DNA from: Gossypium raimondii
Taxonomy: Eukaryota; Streptophyta; Magnoliopsida; Malvales; Malvaceae
NCBI RefSeq assembly: GCF_025698545.1
Contig: NC_068575.1
Location: 53,205,980-53,269,979 of the forward strand
DNA: 64,000 nt
Reading direction: 5' to 3'
The notes under the pieces are model-generated. The model was not told the DNA's origin, did not search any database, and worked only from the letters and a program-made list of their open reading frames with translations. Shown one piece after another: positions 36,201 to 48,600 of this stretch. The position numbers were made by a program, and so were the translations under genes. The stretch's first letter is position 1. Each line of letters begins with the position of its first letter.

Positions 36201-36407
36201 TTTGCTCTTAATCAAATCATGAACTTTAGGTTCATGTCTTCAAATCTCATATCTCGATTTCCAATTCACATATCAATTCCCAATTTCACTTTCTCATTTT
36301 TTTCCATAGCTCAATCAATCACACTTATTCAAATTTTCTCATTTCAATTATTTACCCCTATTAACAAGACTCTGACCTTGGCGGATACACAGATCCAACC
36401 AAACACA

Positions 36408-36545
36408 CCAGTACGGCACATTCTGCCTAAAACGGTACATAGTACCTGATCAGTATATGACACATAAGTGCCTAAAATGACACACAATGTGCCTGATACG
36501 ACATACGAGGTGCCTAAAATACGACACATAAAGTGCCTGATTGGT
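36408..36545. repeat. Minisatellite in solo LTR C, GTGCCTAAAACGACACATA units
   Basis: About five diverged units of 25-33 bp, alternating GTGCCTGAT and GTGCCTAAA with ACGACACATAA. The unit is unrelated in sequence to the arrays in solo LTRs A and B. Confidence 0.75.
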
Positions 36546-37184
36546 AAAGCCAATAAATCCCGTACTCTTCCAAATCCTATGGCATGCCAACTATATTCGA
36601 CTTAGCCCGACTAGTTAATAGGGTTTCCGAATCACATTTCAATTCAATCACTTTCTCATACTTTCAATTCAAATCATTCCAATTTAATCACAATTCAATT
36701 CAATACATTGTCCACTTTCCAGTCAATATACCATCAAATGCTCATACATATTCATGCTTCATTTCAATTTCATTTAATTCACAATTTCTCATGTTCACAA
36801 TTCAAATCAGTTTTCAATCCAATATGCATTTCAATACCACATTAATTCTTTTAATTTAAATCATATCACTAGTAATTTTCATTCAATTCACATACAATTT
36901 AATATTATTTAATTTAATATCGATATTCACCTTATTTTTATTTACTAAACATATTATTCAAAATTCAACAATTGCTATTAATAAATTCAATACCAATACG
37001 TATTTATCATTCAATTCAATCATGATACTTACCTCAATTTGCTTATCATGTATATTAATTTAAATTTTAACAATTAATAATTAAATTCAAATTATGGTAA
37101 TACTAACCTGGATTTCGTAATTACTCCTCGATAACTTTCTCATTTCCTTTTTGTACCAATGTCTCGAGTTCTTTGCTAGCTACG

Positions 37185-37186
37185 AA

Positions 37187-37246
<60 letters not shown>
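37185..37246. repeat. (AAT)n microsatellite, about 20 units
   Basis: A perfect trinucleotide run within solo LTR C, likely variable in length between individuals. Confidence 0.97.
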
Positions 37247-40206
37247 TTACACTATTAATTACAACACTAAATAATAATAATTGAATTTCTATTCAATTTA
37301 TATCTTAATTCAATTTAATCCTAATTAGCTCATTTACTTTTCTAATTCAATTCATACTTTATTTCTATTCAATTTCCTTCCATATTCTACTTAACTATCT
37401 AATTTTCATAATAAAACCTCAATTTAAAACTTCTTTCAATTTAATCCCTACAACACAAAACTTATAGCCTAGTTTACAATTTAATCCTTTAATCAATTCT
37501 AATCAATAATTCTATCAATTAAACCCCTAATTCAAACATTTTTCAACATGAACTATACTTAAAACCTAAAACTTCCAAAACCTCAACTTAATTTCATCAA
37601 AATTTTGTTCTAAAACTTCTAAAACATCAAAATTAAGTAAAAAGGGCTTAATTGACTTATCTTTTAAAGCTTTAAAACCTTAAACCCTAATTTTTCCTTT
37701 TATTTTCCTTTTCTCCTTTCTTTTTCCCACTTTCGAATGGCCTTCTGCTTCTTTCCCAATTTCGTTTCTAACTTCTCTGTTTCTATTTGTTTTCATTTCT
37801 TTCTTTTGTTTAATTAATAATAATATAATATATAAATATCTTTTACTTAATTAATAAGTATGTACATATATTTATTACACATGTATTTATAATTACCACA
37901 CACTTGTCACTTTTTATGGTTTAATTATTAGTTTAGTCATTTCTCCTTTCTTTTTTCTATAATTAACTTTCACACTTAATTCAATTTAGTCCTAATACTC
38001 AATTAACTTTAATTCAACTAAATTCACTTAACTAAAATCCAATTGGTCATATAACTAATTCTATAAATATTTTTAATAGTTATTTTACAAGTCCGTTTTA
38101 CCAAAACGGAGACCCGATAATTCACTTTCCAATGCCTGCACTTTTTAGGTCGTTACAATGTGCATATCCTATAAATATGCATTCAATTCCTCTTTCACCT
38201 AACCTTTTACGTTTAGGTGTTGGAACTTTGACAATAGCTCTACAACCCCAAACCTTCAAATAATTAAGGTTTGGTTTCCTTTTCTTCCATTGTTCATAGG
38301 GGGTTATTTTAGTTTCCTTATTAGAAACTCTATTTAATATATGACAAGCTGTTAGAACAGCTTCTCCCCAAAAACCTTGTCCAAGACCTAAATATGATAA
38401 CATTGAATTTACCATTTCAGTCAAGACTCTATTTTCCTTTCAGTTACACCATTTTGTTGTAGTTTGTAAGGGGCTGAAACTTGGTGGGCAATTCCAGTGG
38501 ATTCAAATAACTTGGATTATAGTATTCTCCATCTCTATCCGATCTTAAGCACTTGATAAATGATTCACACTGAAGTTCAACTTTAGACTTATAAACTTTA
38601 AATTTATCAAGTGCTTCATCTTTTGAATGCAATAAATATACATAACAATATCTAGAACAATCATCAATAAAAGTAACAAAATATTTCTTTCCACTTAATG
38701 TAGGAGTATTATGCATATCACATAAATCACTATGTATCAAATCAAACAATTTTGTTTTCCTTTTAACCTTAGGGAAAGGGTTTCTTGTAATTTTAGTCAA
38801 CATACATGTATTGCATTTTTCAATATTATTATTAAAAACAGAATTAAATCTAACTTATACATGTCATTCAATTTTCTATAATTCAAATGACCTAATCTAG
38901 AATGCCATAAACAAAAAGATTCAACCATATAAGCATAAATAGTATTTTTATACTTATTAATAATATTGAGTTTGAACATACTCTCATACGTATACCATTT
39001 CCCTAAAAAAATTCCTCCCTTAGACAAAATAAACTTATCTGCCTAAAAAACAAGTTTGAAACCAAACTTATTCAACAGACTTTCAGACACTAAATTCTTC
39101 CTAACTTCTGGTACATAATATACATCATTTAAGGTTAAAACCTTTCCAGAAGTAAATTGTAGTTCAACAGTCCCTTTACCTTTGATTGCTACAGTGGAAG
39201 AATTTCTCATGTACAAGACATTGTCATTTTCACATTGTGTGAACTTTAAGAACATGCTTTTGTCTTTGCACACATGTTTGGTTGCTCCGGTATCAATCTA
39301 CCATGTATTATCATCTTATGCCATATTAATTTTAGATATCATTGCAACGAACTTTTCATTATTATCAGCCTTAGAAGATGATTTCTTCTTTAAAAATCAA
39401 CATTCATTCTTGAAATGTATCGGTTTACCACAATGATTGCATGAGCCCTTTTGTTTCTTTTTGAACTTAGGTGTTCTATTAGTCTGTTTGAACTTTCTCT
39501 TGAATGGTTTAGTAGTCTATACCGTAACATGCACTTTGGCATTTTCAGAACTTAGGTTCTAATCTTGCTTTTGATATTCTTCTTCAATACGAAGATGATT
39601 TGCCAAAGCCTCAAGAGATATTTCCTCTTTCTTATGTTTTAGACTTCTTTTAAAGTCTTTCCAAGATAGAGGAAGTTTGTCTATTATGGAGGATACAACA
39701 ATCATTTCATCCATTTTCATATCATATTGCTTGAATTGATTCAGCATCTTTTCAATATCACAGAATTGTTCCATAACTAAACGACCATCAACCATTTGAT
39801 AATTATTGAAATGACTGACAATAAATTTCTTATCTGTAACATCTTCAGTCATGTATCTTGTCTCCAATTTGTCCCATAATTCTTTAGCGGTGACCTCGTT
39901 TTGGTAGGTGTCGAACAAACCATCAGATAAACCATTCAATATGTGGCCCATGCACATGTAATCAGCATTGTCCCACTTTTTTCTTTCTCGGGTTGCCGCA
40001 ACAGATTCATTTTCATTCTCTTCAGGTCTTGGAGTATCCAAAACATTAGCATTCTTCAAAGTTGATAATAAGAAGTGCATCTTTTTCTGCCATCGTCAGA
40101 AATTGCCACCATCAAACCGATCAAGTTTGACAAAGTTGGAAGCCAACTCCCTTAGTGTTCCACTTTCATGTATTGTGGTAGTCATCATGAGATATAACCT
40201 TAAAAT

Positions 40207-40824
40207 TGTTAGTTTAAATCTCCGGTGAGAAAAATCTCAAACACATGAACGAAACTCGAACAGAAAAAGAAAAAATAGGACAAGACTCCAAGGCGTGTAT
40301 CAAACCACTATCTTTAAGGTTATATTCGCCCCCACCTATCTTCGGTGTACAAATGAGTTCCAAGCAAATTAGCCTCGAGGATACAATGAAGCCAATGACT
40401 ATTTGCATTTTTCACTGACGAGAATAGTCCACTACACACTGAGCAATGTATAACAACAACTCAATTTCTACAAAGGATTTCTGCAGTAATACTTTATAGA
40501 ATAATCTAATAATATTAGAAAATGAAGGAAGAGAAAAAAGAATATTAGAATTTGTTGGTGTGTTTTCCAAATGAAGTCTCATTCCTATTTATAGGAATTT
40601 TCATGTCTCTTCATAGAGGCATCTTTCATCAATAGGTGTCTTTCTTAACAATAATGTCTTTAAAATAAACACATAATTATTCATTTAATATTATAACTAT
40701 TCAAATAATATTCTTTAAATAGTTATAATTCTTTTCAAAAATCAAATAATATAATCTTTTGATTAATTATACACATTCATTTATAGTTATTGGAACACTA
40801 TAAATATTTGAAAATATTCCAACA
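40207..40824 (-). repeat. 5' LTR of the copia element
   Basis: The same 618-bp sequence with about 13 substitutions and no visible length change. A TATA-like CTATTTATAGGA lies near 40590-40600 on the plus strand, and its reverse complement TCCTATAAATAG is the likely promoter for minus-strand transcription. Confidence 0.93.
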
Positions 40825-40829
40825 TAAAA

Positions 40830-43705
40830 ACAGTTAGTTGACCAGTTTAATTGTTAACTATACTAACATGGTTGATGAAAGCCACCGGAATTTGCCACGT
40901 GATAGTATGTTGATATGGCATATTGGCATTACCACAAAATAATTTTATTTTTAAAAAATTTTAAAATATGCATATAGAATTAATTTGGACAACCATTTGT
41001 TCAGATATATTTTGAATGAATACAAAATAAAAATAAAAACTTTAAAAATTATAAAACCATTAATAATTATGAAAAAAATTCTAATATATATTTTAAAAAC
41101 ACAAAAAAATGATTCTATCTAATACATGCCTTAGAATCTTGTCCTATTAATTAGTTTTTCTGATTAAGTAATTATTCGTTTCAGTTTAAAATTTTACTCT
41201 TCGCACTAACCTTACTATCCCTATACATGTTTGTTTATTGCTCTTTGGTTAGTTCCAACACATCAACCAAGGCCCTTGGCTGGTATTGACACTTCCTTTG
41301 CCAGGCTTATATACTAGTGGCCGTTAGCATCATTGGTGGGAAGGGTTGTATTAGCCTTATAGACTTATAGTTCAAAATTTTCTTTCTGCTATGGGGTTTG
41401 GGGGCTCCAGCACTATCATCTCTTTGGTTTTTATTTGTAGTGTATGGACTGTGCTATACAGGTCTACTTCGTCGGGAGAATCTCACCTACTAAGTACACT
41501 TCTCTGTTGATCAATACCTTGTTAGGAGCTAAAGCGATGTCGGGCATTGGCCCGTTAAAATAGAAAAATTGCACTTTAAATTCTAAAAAAATTATAAAAT
41601 TACAATTTACTTCTAATATGATAAAAATTTTGATTAATCTTTATAAAAACTATAAAGATATAAATAGATACGATAATAAACTTGTATTTTAACTTTCATA
41701 ACTCAATCTGCCCAGAAATTCTATTTTTGCTGTTGTGTATGGATATAGTTTTGTATGGCTTGCATGTAGTTTATCACTTGGTCACATTACTACTAACTTA
41801 TCTACCGGAGCCCACGAAAACAAAAGCCTTATAACTCTCAAGCACACATCTTGAAGGGACATGTGGCCTCATAAAGTAATAGGAAGGTTCCTTAAATACC
41901 CTTCGGTTGTCTAACAAAAGGATCATGCAAGCACCATTCGAACCAAACTCACTGTTATCATTCTCTTGAAGGCTTTCTACCACCAACCAAGCTTCCTTGT
42001 AAGGCTCTCGGCTCTCAGGGAGACAAGGTGAACCATCCTCAATCTCCAACTCACTCCTTCATATCAACAGACTGATTTTTGCTTTTGTTGTTTGTGTTCT
42101 CTTTGCCATGGTTATTGATTTCTCTAGGGCACCTTCCTATGTTGTAGTCCGGTTGTTTCATCTACGGAGGTATCTGTTAAAAAATATATACAAATCTATA
42201 TGCCTATATATTGCAAGTGTCCATGGCATTTGCCATGCGACATGCGTACTCCTTTAATTTTGAAGTTGTATGACCTTTAATTTTAATTTTAATTTTAATT
42301 TTAGTCCTTTTATTATATATAAATTTAAGATTTAATTTTTAACATAATTTTGTCTTTATATTTTTTTAATATTATTAGCTAGTCCAAATAGTTAATATGG
42401 TCAATTTTTAATTAAAATATTATGTGGTTATATATAATTTAAATTTGCTAAGGGTCTTAGAAATTTACACATATTTTGGGTTTGCCTTACTTTTTTTTTA
42501 ATCAATATAAGGCAATGGTCAAATTTTAGTTTCGCCCTAACTATGTTGAAACTTGAATTTAATCCATATATTTTAATTTTTGACATAATTTGGTTCCTAC
42601 TTTTATAATGTAATTAGTTAGTCTAAATAGATAATATTGCTATCTATTCCAACAAAAAATTTATCATAATGAATTCAAATGGGTGATTTAAAAATATATA
42701 TACATATCAATATTCTCAACATTAATTTGTTTACATCACTATTAAGCGGATATTATTTTTAAATGTCATATCGTGAATTTATCATGAAAACTTTAACAAG
42801 GATAACAACTATAGCTGAATTTTTAAATTTAAAAAATAGAGAGATTAAAATTTAAAAATACAAAATATAAAGTCCTCAAATTTTTATTTTACAAATTGAT
42901 ACAAAGTGGGAAATAGGAAAAGGAATTGAGTGCAATAATTAGCTTTGAATCCGAGCTCTTACTCTTTTGTCTCAATACAGCTTGCAATAAAAACCAAAAC
43001 AGAAAGAATGGTTGAATGACCCATTGACCCTTCCATCAGATTTCACATTTTAGGTGATTAAATTAAATCTCAAAGTCAACTGATTCATCACCAACGTCTA
43101 GTTAATTAATTCAGTGCATTTGATTGATGAAATGAAGAAAATGGAGGAGCTGCCAGCTGGTTACAAGTTCTCAGCTGTCCCTGCTTGTTTTTTTCCCCTA
43201 TGTTTACACTCCTTAATTTCCTCTCGATACAAAGACCAACGCTGGAATTCAACTGTCTTGATAGTGACAAGTTGTAAAGTGGGACCATAATTTTTTTTCC
43301 CCCATATTCCTAAAATATTTATTATTTTCGTTTGTGTCAGTAACTGTTTTCAAAACCCAAATATCAAACTTTGAAATAAAGGATCATTGAAGTTAGTGAT
43401 TCATTAACCTCGCCTGCTCAACTTGTTTCACTCAGTGAAAAGAAAAGAAAACTATTGATATTGAGATTTTATGTTGGAGCTCGACTTTCAAGTGAGTTTT
43501 TTGAAATTTATTAATTAGTTGGTAAAAAATATATAATGTGTTTAACAGAGAGAAAAAGCAAAGGAGAGCAGCTGGGTACAACCGTGTTCCCACGAGCTAG
43601 CACCGCCCATTTCACACCAAACCAAACAAAAACTGAAAAATCCCTCCCCAATCCATTTTATTTATTTATTAAGTGGCTCTCTTTCCGCGTCAAATATGGA
43701 TTTTG
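40830..43705. other. Intergenic DNA with repeat traces, no recognised gene
   Basis: An 83-codon open frame on the minus strand (41798-42049) matches nothing I know. The stretch 42280-42440 and 42525-42660 are two diverged copies of a repeat (shared TTTAATTTTTxACATAATTT and TTAGxTAGTCxAAATAG). The last 800 bases form the upstream region of the DUF761 gene. Confidence 0.45.
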
Positions 43706-43710
43706 CTACA

Positions 43711-43720
43711 TATATATATA
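43711..43720 (+). promoter_or_regulatory. TATA box of the DUF761 gene
   Basis: TATATATATA lies 149 bases upstream of the ATG, implying a 5' UTR of about 115-125 nt. Confidence 0.5.
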
Positions 43721-43868
43721 GGCAACCTGCATATCTCAAAAGCCCTCAACTGCTGTCAGAGTACTCACCAGATTCAGCAAAACCTATTGTTGTTACAAAA
43801 ACTTCCCAATCACGTTTCACTTAAAAGCTATACTTCCACAACTACTACTTTCTTAATTTGCTGCAAAA

Positions 43869-44429
43869 ATGAAGGTGACGAAGAAAAAGAGTGATGCTGC
43901 TGCTCAAAGAGCATGGAGGCTACTGCGTCTATTCTTGTTATGGACCAGAAAAAGTGGGGTGCTCAGGAGACGGCTTATGATGGAGCTAAGGTTGGTGCCT
44001 AAGTTCCTCAAGGGTCTAGGACACACATCCCCTTCTCCTCCTGGCCAAATCTATTTTAAGGAACGCCAGCTTTCATTCGATGAGACACCCATTTTCCATG
44101 TGAAGATGCACCGTCCCGCTTCCATGCGCTTCCTTCTTCCTTGCATTAGCCCTCAGGATGTGGATTTTGATTACGATTTCGGCATCGATGGAGAGGACGA
44201 AGTTTACGGGTACGATAGTGGAATCAAGAGTGACTCTTGTGAAAAGCAAGGGGAGGAACAAGGAAATGATAAAGAGAGGAAGAGGAGTGCTTGTACATTA
44301 ACGCTGGAGGAAGAAGGGATTGATTCCAAGGCGGATAAGTTCATTGCTAACTTCTATGAGCAAATGAAGTTGCAGAGACAAATTTCTTATCTGGAATACA
44401 CTGAAATGCTGAACAGAGGCGCATGTTAG
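43869..44429 (+). CDS. DUF761 family protein (cotton-fibre-protein / ACRE146-like)
   Basis: The intronless gene encodes 186 residues. The N-terminus is basic and amphipathic (AQRAWRLLRLFLLWTRKSG, then RRRLMMELRLVPKFLKGLG), as in the Avr9/Cf-9 rapidly elicited protein 146 type. The middle has RQLSFDETPIFHVK and an acidic Asp/Glu-rich stretch. The C-terminal 40 residues (147-186; IDSKADKFIANFYEQMKLQR, then ISYLEYTEML) form the DUF761 domain. Proteins of this plant-specific family are small; some were named from cotton fibre cDNAs and others are induced in defence, and the biochemical role is unknown. There is no clear signal peptide. The first ATG of the open frame was taken as start because it follows an A-rich context and leaves a complete N-terminus. 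Confidence 0.85.
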   Translation: MKVTKKKSDAAAQRAWRLLRLFLLWTRKSGVLRRRLMMELRLVPKFLKGLGHTSPSPPGQIYFKERQLSFDETPIFHVKMHRPASMRFLLPCISPQDVDFDYDFGIDGEDEVYGYDSGIKSDSCEKQGEEQGNDKERKRSACTLTLEEEGIDSKADKFIANFYEQMKLQRQISYLEYTEMLNRGAC

Positions 44430-45633
44430 TGTCACAACTTCCTTTATTTATTTTTCCTTTTGAGTTTGCGGCTTCTACGGTGTTCTTTTTTTAAATAAAA
44501 TATAAAGAGATGATCAGACACCGCGGGATTTTGTTATTCTTTTTGTAAGTGTTTGCCCATTTATCCCCATTCCTCTCTATTTTTCTGTTCTTGAAAAACA
44601 AACAAGTCATTACAACTAAAACTCAAAAGAAGTTTGCTTTCGAGCTGATCTGATCTTTTTTTTAAATAAAAAATTATTTATGACAATTTAATTAGATAAA
44701 TTGAAAAACACCTATTTACTCTGCATCTTTGGAGTTTTCAACATTTTTACAATCACTATCACCTTGCATAATTTGCATAATAAAAAATCCTAAATTTCAT
44801 CGAACATTCCTAGGTAATCAATCCTATTACAAAAGCAATTTCAGACCAGATTTTATTTATCTCCAATGTCAAACATCTAGTTTCAGGGCCAGCAAAATGG
44901 TATACGAATGGACTCAAAGAAATACACACATATATATATATATATCACAGCGACTAAATCCAATCATGTTGGTCACGAGAAAAAACAATTGATACACAAT
45001 TAGTTACATGGTAGTTTTGAAACTTGAGCAACTTCTCCAAAGAAAATTATTGGCCAACAGCTGTCTTGCCTCAAACCGTATACAATAATATAAAATAAAA
45101 ATAAAAAAAGGGCTTGCACAATAGAACAGAAACGTAATCAGTCAATGAATTGATGTTATAAACTTTCACCTACTGCCACGACTTTCAGGTAGCAACTCCC
45201 AAATTTTGCTCTGCTACTGTGGTAAACCAGCTGAAGGGCCGAATGTGTGCCTTAATTTGTATTATCCGCTTCAAGATTACCTCCTACCGTATATCAACTT
45301 CTTCCTACCTTCAGATTAGGAGCTAGGCCAGTTCACAACACAAAGCTTTAATTATTCAACCATTTATTTCATTCATCTCATTTCCAACATTAATCAAACT
45401 ACAGTTGGCCACAAGATCAATACAAACAATAGTAGAAATTAGATCCAGTTTACCCCAACCTGTAACAGGTACCAGGTTTTGACTCTAGGCTCTAGAACAG
45501 ATATTATCATGGTCATATCAAATCCTCAACCAAGCACGCAACTAAGCCTGGCAAAAGTTACCCTCATTTTTTATTATTATTTTTAAATGATTACCTTGTA
45601 ATCTAATTCGGACATATCATTACAACTTGTTAA
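44430..45633. other. Intergenic region between convergent genes
   Basis: It contains the 3' UTRs of the DUF761 gene (plus) and CTP synthase (minus) and an (AT)n run near 44933-44945. No other gene was seen. Confidence 0.6.
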
Positions 45634-48600
45634 TCAACTTCCATTCTGATGCCTGTTAAGATATGCTTCCAATTGTCCTTTTGCAGATAATATGAGACCT
45701 ATAATTGCAAAAGGCATATATATTATTTTGCATGTTAGAAGATAAAAGTCTAATAATCCAAATTCCAGAAATATTCCCTTATAGAAAAAGTGAAAAAGTC
45801 TATGACCATGCACATGAACTTAGTTTACTTTCCTTTATATTTATAAGGATGTAACACGAGGAAAATCCATTTTAGAATGAATAATTTAAATGGTTTAATT
45901 GATATTTCAGGCAAATGACAGTAAACTATATTATTAGACTATTTTATGTCAACTCCGCCCATATAACATCATGGCCTTCCACAGAGATACAAGACTGCAA
46001 TCTTTCTCATATCATTTTCTTGTTTGAAAGCTATTAATGATAAATTATGCATCATGCACGCACATAAGGCAGACCTCTATCTATGAATTGTAAAAGTACC
46101 TAAAAACGGTGCAGAGGGCTTCCCTGGCCGTGATTTAAATTCTGGATGAAACTGCACTCCTACATAAAATGGATGACCTGGAAGCTCCAGAACCTGCAAA
46201 ACATGAGAAAATGAATGATCTTAGTCCCTTCTTAACTCAAACCAGGAAGTTGAGAATCTAAATCCCATTCTAATCCAAAACATGCTTCAGCAAGAAGGAA
46301 ATGTAGTGTAAACTCACCTCCATCCTTTTCCCAGTTTCATCCTTCCCAACAAATTTCAGCCCAGCTTCTTCAAGAACCTCAATCATATCTGGGTTTACCT
46401 GCAGCAGGGTCATGTAAGGGAGCAACAAATCAGATAAGAGAATATCATAAATAATTTAATTGAAACATCCACTTTTTCTTCTTTCCCACTTGAACTAACT
46501 TGACCAACCTCATATCTATGCCGATGTCGCTCATCTACATATTGTGCATTGCAGTACCTGGAATAGAAATCATTAATTTGGAAAATAATCTCATTGCATG
46601 TAAACACCAGTGTTAATTTTGTCAAGCAATGATTACAGACTTTTATTGGAAGCAGCACCACCGACTGATTTTACCAATCAACTAGTTAAATAATTCAGAT
46701 ATAACCAGAAGCAATGCCATCTGAAAAGATAATAAGACCTATCCTTGTACCCACGTAAACTACTTTGAGTTGCTTAACACTTCTCACCAAGATCACGTGG
46801 CACAAATAGGAAACAAATTATTAAAGTCTTCATCTTTTCTTAGGTAGAACCAAAGTATGAAGAATTTTTTGAATTCAGTAAACTGAATAACATACAATTT
46901 AGAAGTAACACAATCAGTAGTCTGAAATAGTGTTCTTCGAGATCCTAATCTCATTGTGCTTCCCATATGAGTTCTTGATCCCTGACACATCAAACAGAAA
47001 ATAATATCGTCCTGCATGCATGTTGCACATGTATGAAAAATAAATGGTTAAAATATGTTACAGGGTCTCTGTACTATTCACAAATTTGAAATTTAATCTC
47101 TCTACTTTTCAGATTTCAAAATTAAGACCCAGTTGTTAATAGTGTTAATTTTTTTTTGTTTTTGTTAAATTTGTTAGTGAGACATTTCGGAAAAAAAAAC
47201 AACTCACTTGGTAGCAATGTAACTAGAAAAATGGCACTGTAATGAACCTAAATTTAACAAAATAATTTTAACAATGTTAACAGTTGGACCTGAATTTAGA
47301 AATCTGAAAAGTAAAGGGACTAAATTCCTAGAAATGAAAGTACAAGGACTAAATTCCAAATTTGTGAAGAGTATAGGGACTTATAGCATATTTTAACCAA
47401 AACAAAATAAGCAATATGAAGAATGTACTTCAGGCATAAAAATGACGACAGGATTATGCGTCTCCTTATCAAACTCTGCACTGTTTGCCCTTTCAAAACC
47501 AAGAACCTGGAACAAAAAACTACACAAGGTTTAACAAGTATTTCTTTTGGGGGGAGAGGGGGGGGGGGGTGGTGAACATTTCTAAGAATAGTCACATACA
47601 GATCTGGCATACTCTATTACAGAGATCTGCATGCCCAAGCAAATGCCAAGATAAGGAACATTATTTTCTCTAGCATATTTGGCAGCCAATATCATTCCAC
47701 TTACACCGCGATCTCCAAATCCACCAGGAACTAGGACACATTCAGCATTCTGCATATAACAGTTTGGAAAAACAATTTAATATCTACGTCCTTTCTCTCT
47801 ACAACTCCAACCGGAGTATACTGCACAAATAATAACTCTTAAACGGAGCAGTGACCTAATTAGAGAGGATATATACATATTTGTACAAGAATCAACACCT
47901 CCATCTCTACTATGCATCTAATTGGTAAACTCAATGTATCAACTCTCCAGAACTACCAATAATAATCTAGTGTTAGCCTATTCCCGAATGTAGCTAATCC
48001 ATGAAAATAATAAACCAAACCAGATGTTGGGTAAAGGATCTGATACTGCACAGCATTGAAAACAATAGGTAAAAACAATAAAAGGCTTACTCTCAAGGTC
48101 TTCCATGCAGCAGCATGCGCTTCTGGGGCCTGGATGGAATAGAAGAATGTTTTTAGATGGTACAATCAAAATTATTTTTAAGAAAATATATATTGTAACA
48201 GCAAAAGCACTGCTGTTTAGATACCGATTTAACAGAATCATCTTCGAGGTCTGAAGCTGCAATCCAGTCAATAGATGGCTTCAAAGAGCATGCAATGCAG
48301 GCATGTAAAAGTGCCTACAAGGAAAAGAAAGCATATAGCACAGAGAATTAGACACTATAATGGTTACCATCAGAGATATAAATGAACAAGCCACTAAACT
48401 TCAGTATTTAAAGAACAAAAACAATTAGCAGGCACATAATTTTGCACCACTAACAAGGAATTACCTAGTTCTCAATCAATCACAATATGAAATGTCATCT
48501 ACCAAAATGGTTTAGATTAGTAATACCACAATGCAGAATTTGGAGTAATATAAACTGATCAATGTGCTAACCCCTCCACCATATAGAACAGTTGGATAAC

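Larger units (their letters stand above)
35630..38157 (+). mobile_element. Solo LTR C, same lineage as A and B, inside the copia integrase
   Basis: It starts TGTCCCCCTAACCCTAAACC (family form TGTAACACCCCTAACCC), shares GGTTACAGAGCATTACCGG with the other copies, and ends TTTTTAGGTCGTTACA. The copia reading frame stops at its right edge and resumes at its left edge, which fixes the limits. The flanks TACCT and ATGTG do not match, so the target duplication was lost, or the few codons between GYAH and RFMVIE were deleted. It carries its own minisatellite (36408-36545) and an (ATA)n tract but no CACACGG cluster. Confidence 0.72.
34040..40188 (-). pseudogene. Copia gag-pol polyprotein, broken
   Basis: Reading on the minus strand from ATG 40188 or 40185: gag (to about 39545; RERKKWDNADYMCMGHILNG and LSWKDFKRSLKHKKEEISL), with a frameshift near 40090. 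A zinc knuckle CNHCGKPIHFKNEC lies at 39400-39441 and a protease site DTGA at 39280-39297, with a stop in place of the residue after Trp. The pre-integrase segment is WHSRLGHLNYRKL (about 38900). The integrase core is LIHSDLCDMHN and SDRDGEYYNPSYL, continuing to CIFIGYAH at 38158, where the solo LTR intrudes. RFMVIE resumes at 35615. RT covers about 35150-34452 and has YVDGMLIF where active copias have YVDD. RNase H is at 34040-34442 (SDASW, TTEFIVLA). Multiple lesions make it inactive. Confidence 0.9.
32605..40824 (-). mobile_element. Full-length Ty1/copia retrotransposon, defective, with a nested solo LTR
   Basis: Two 618-bp LTRs (32605-33222 and 40207-40824) flank an internal region read on the minus strand, and TAAAA duplications lie at 32600-32604 and 40825-40829. 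A polypurine tract AATAGGGGAGAT precedes the 3' LTR (33223-33240). Domain order is gag, protease, integrase, reverse transcriptase, RNase H, which defines copia. By eye the LTRs differ at about 13 of 618 positions (about 2%), so the insertion is fairly young. A solo LTR (35630-38157) interrupts integrase. Frameshifts, stops and a changed RT catalytic motif show that it is dead. Confidence 0.93.

Noticed and set aside
41798..42049. 83-codon minus-strand open frame as a gene
   Set aside because: No similarity that I recognise, no splice or promoter context, and repeat traces on both sides; left as part of the intergenic note.
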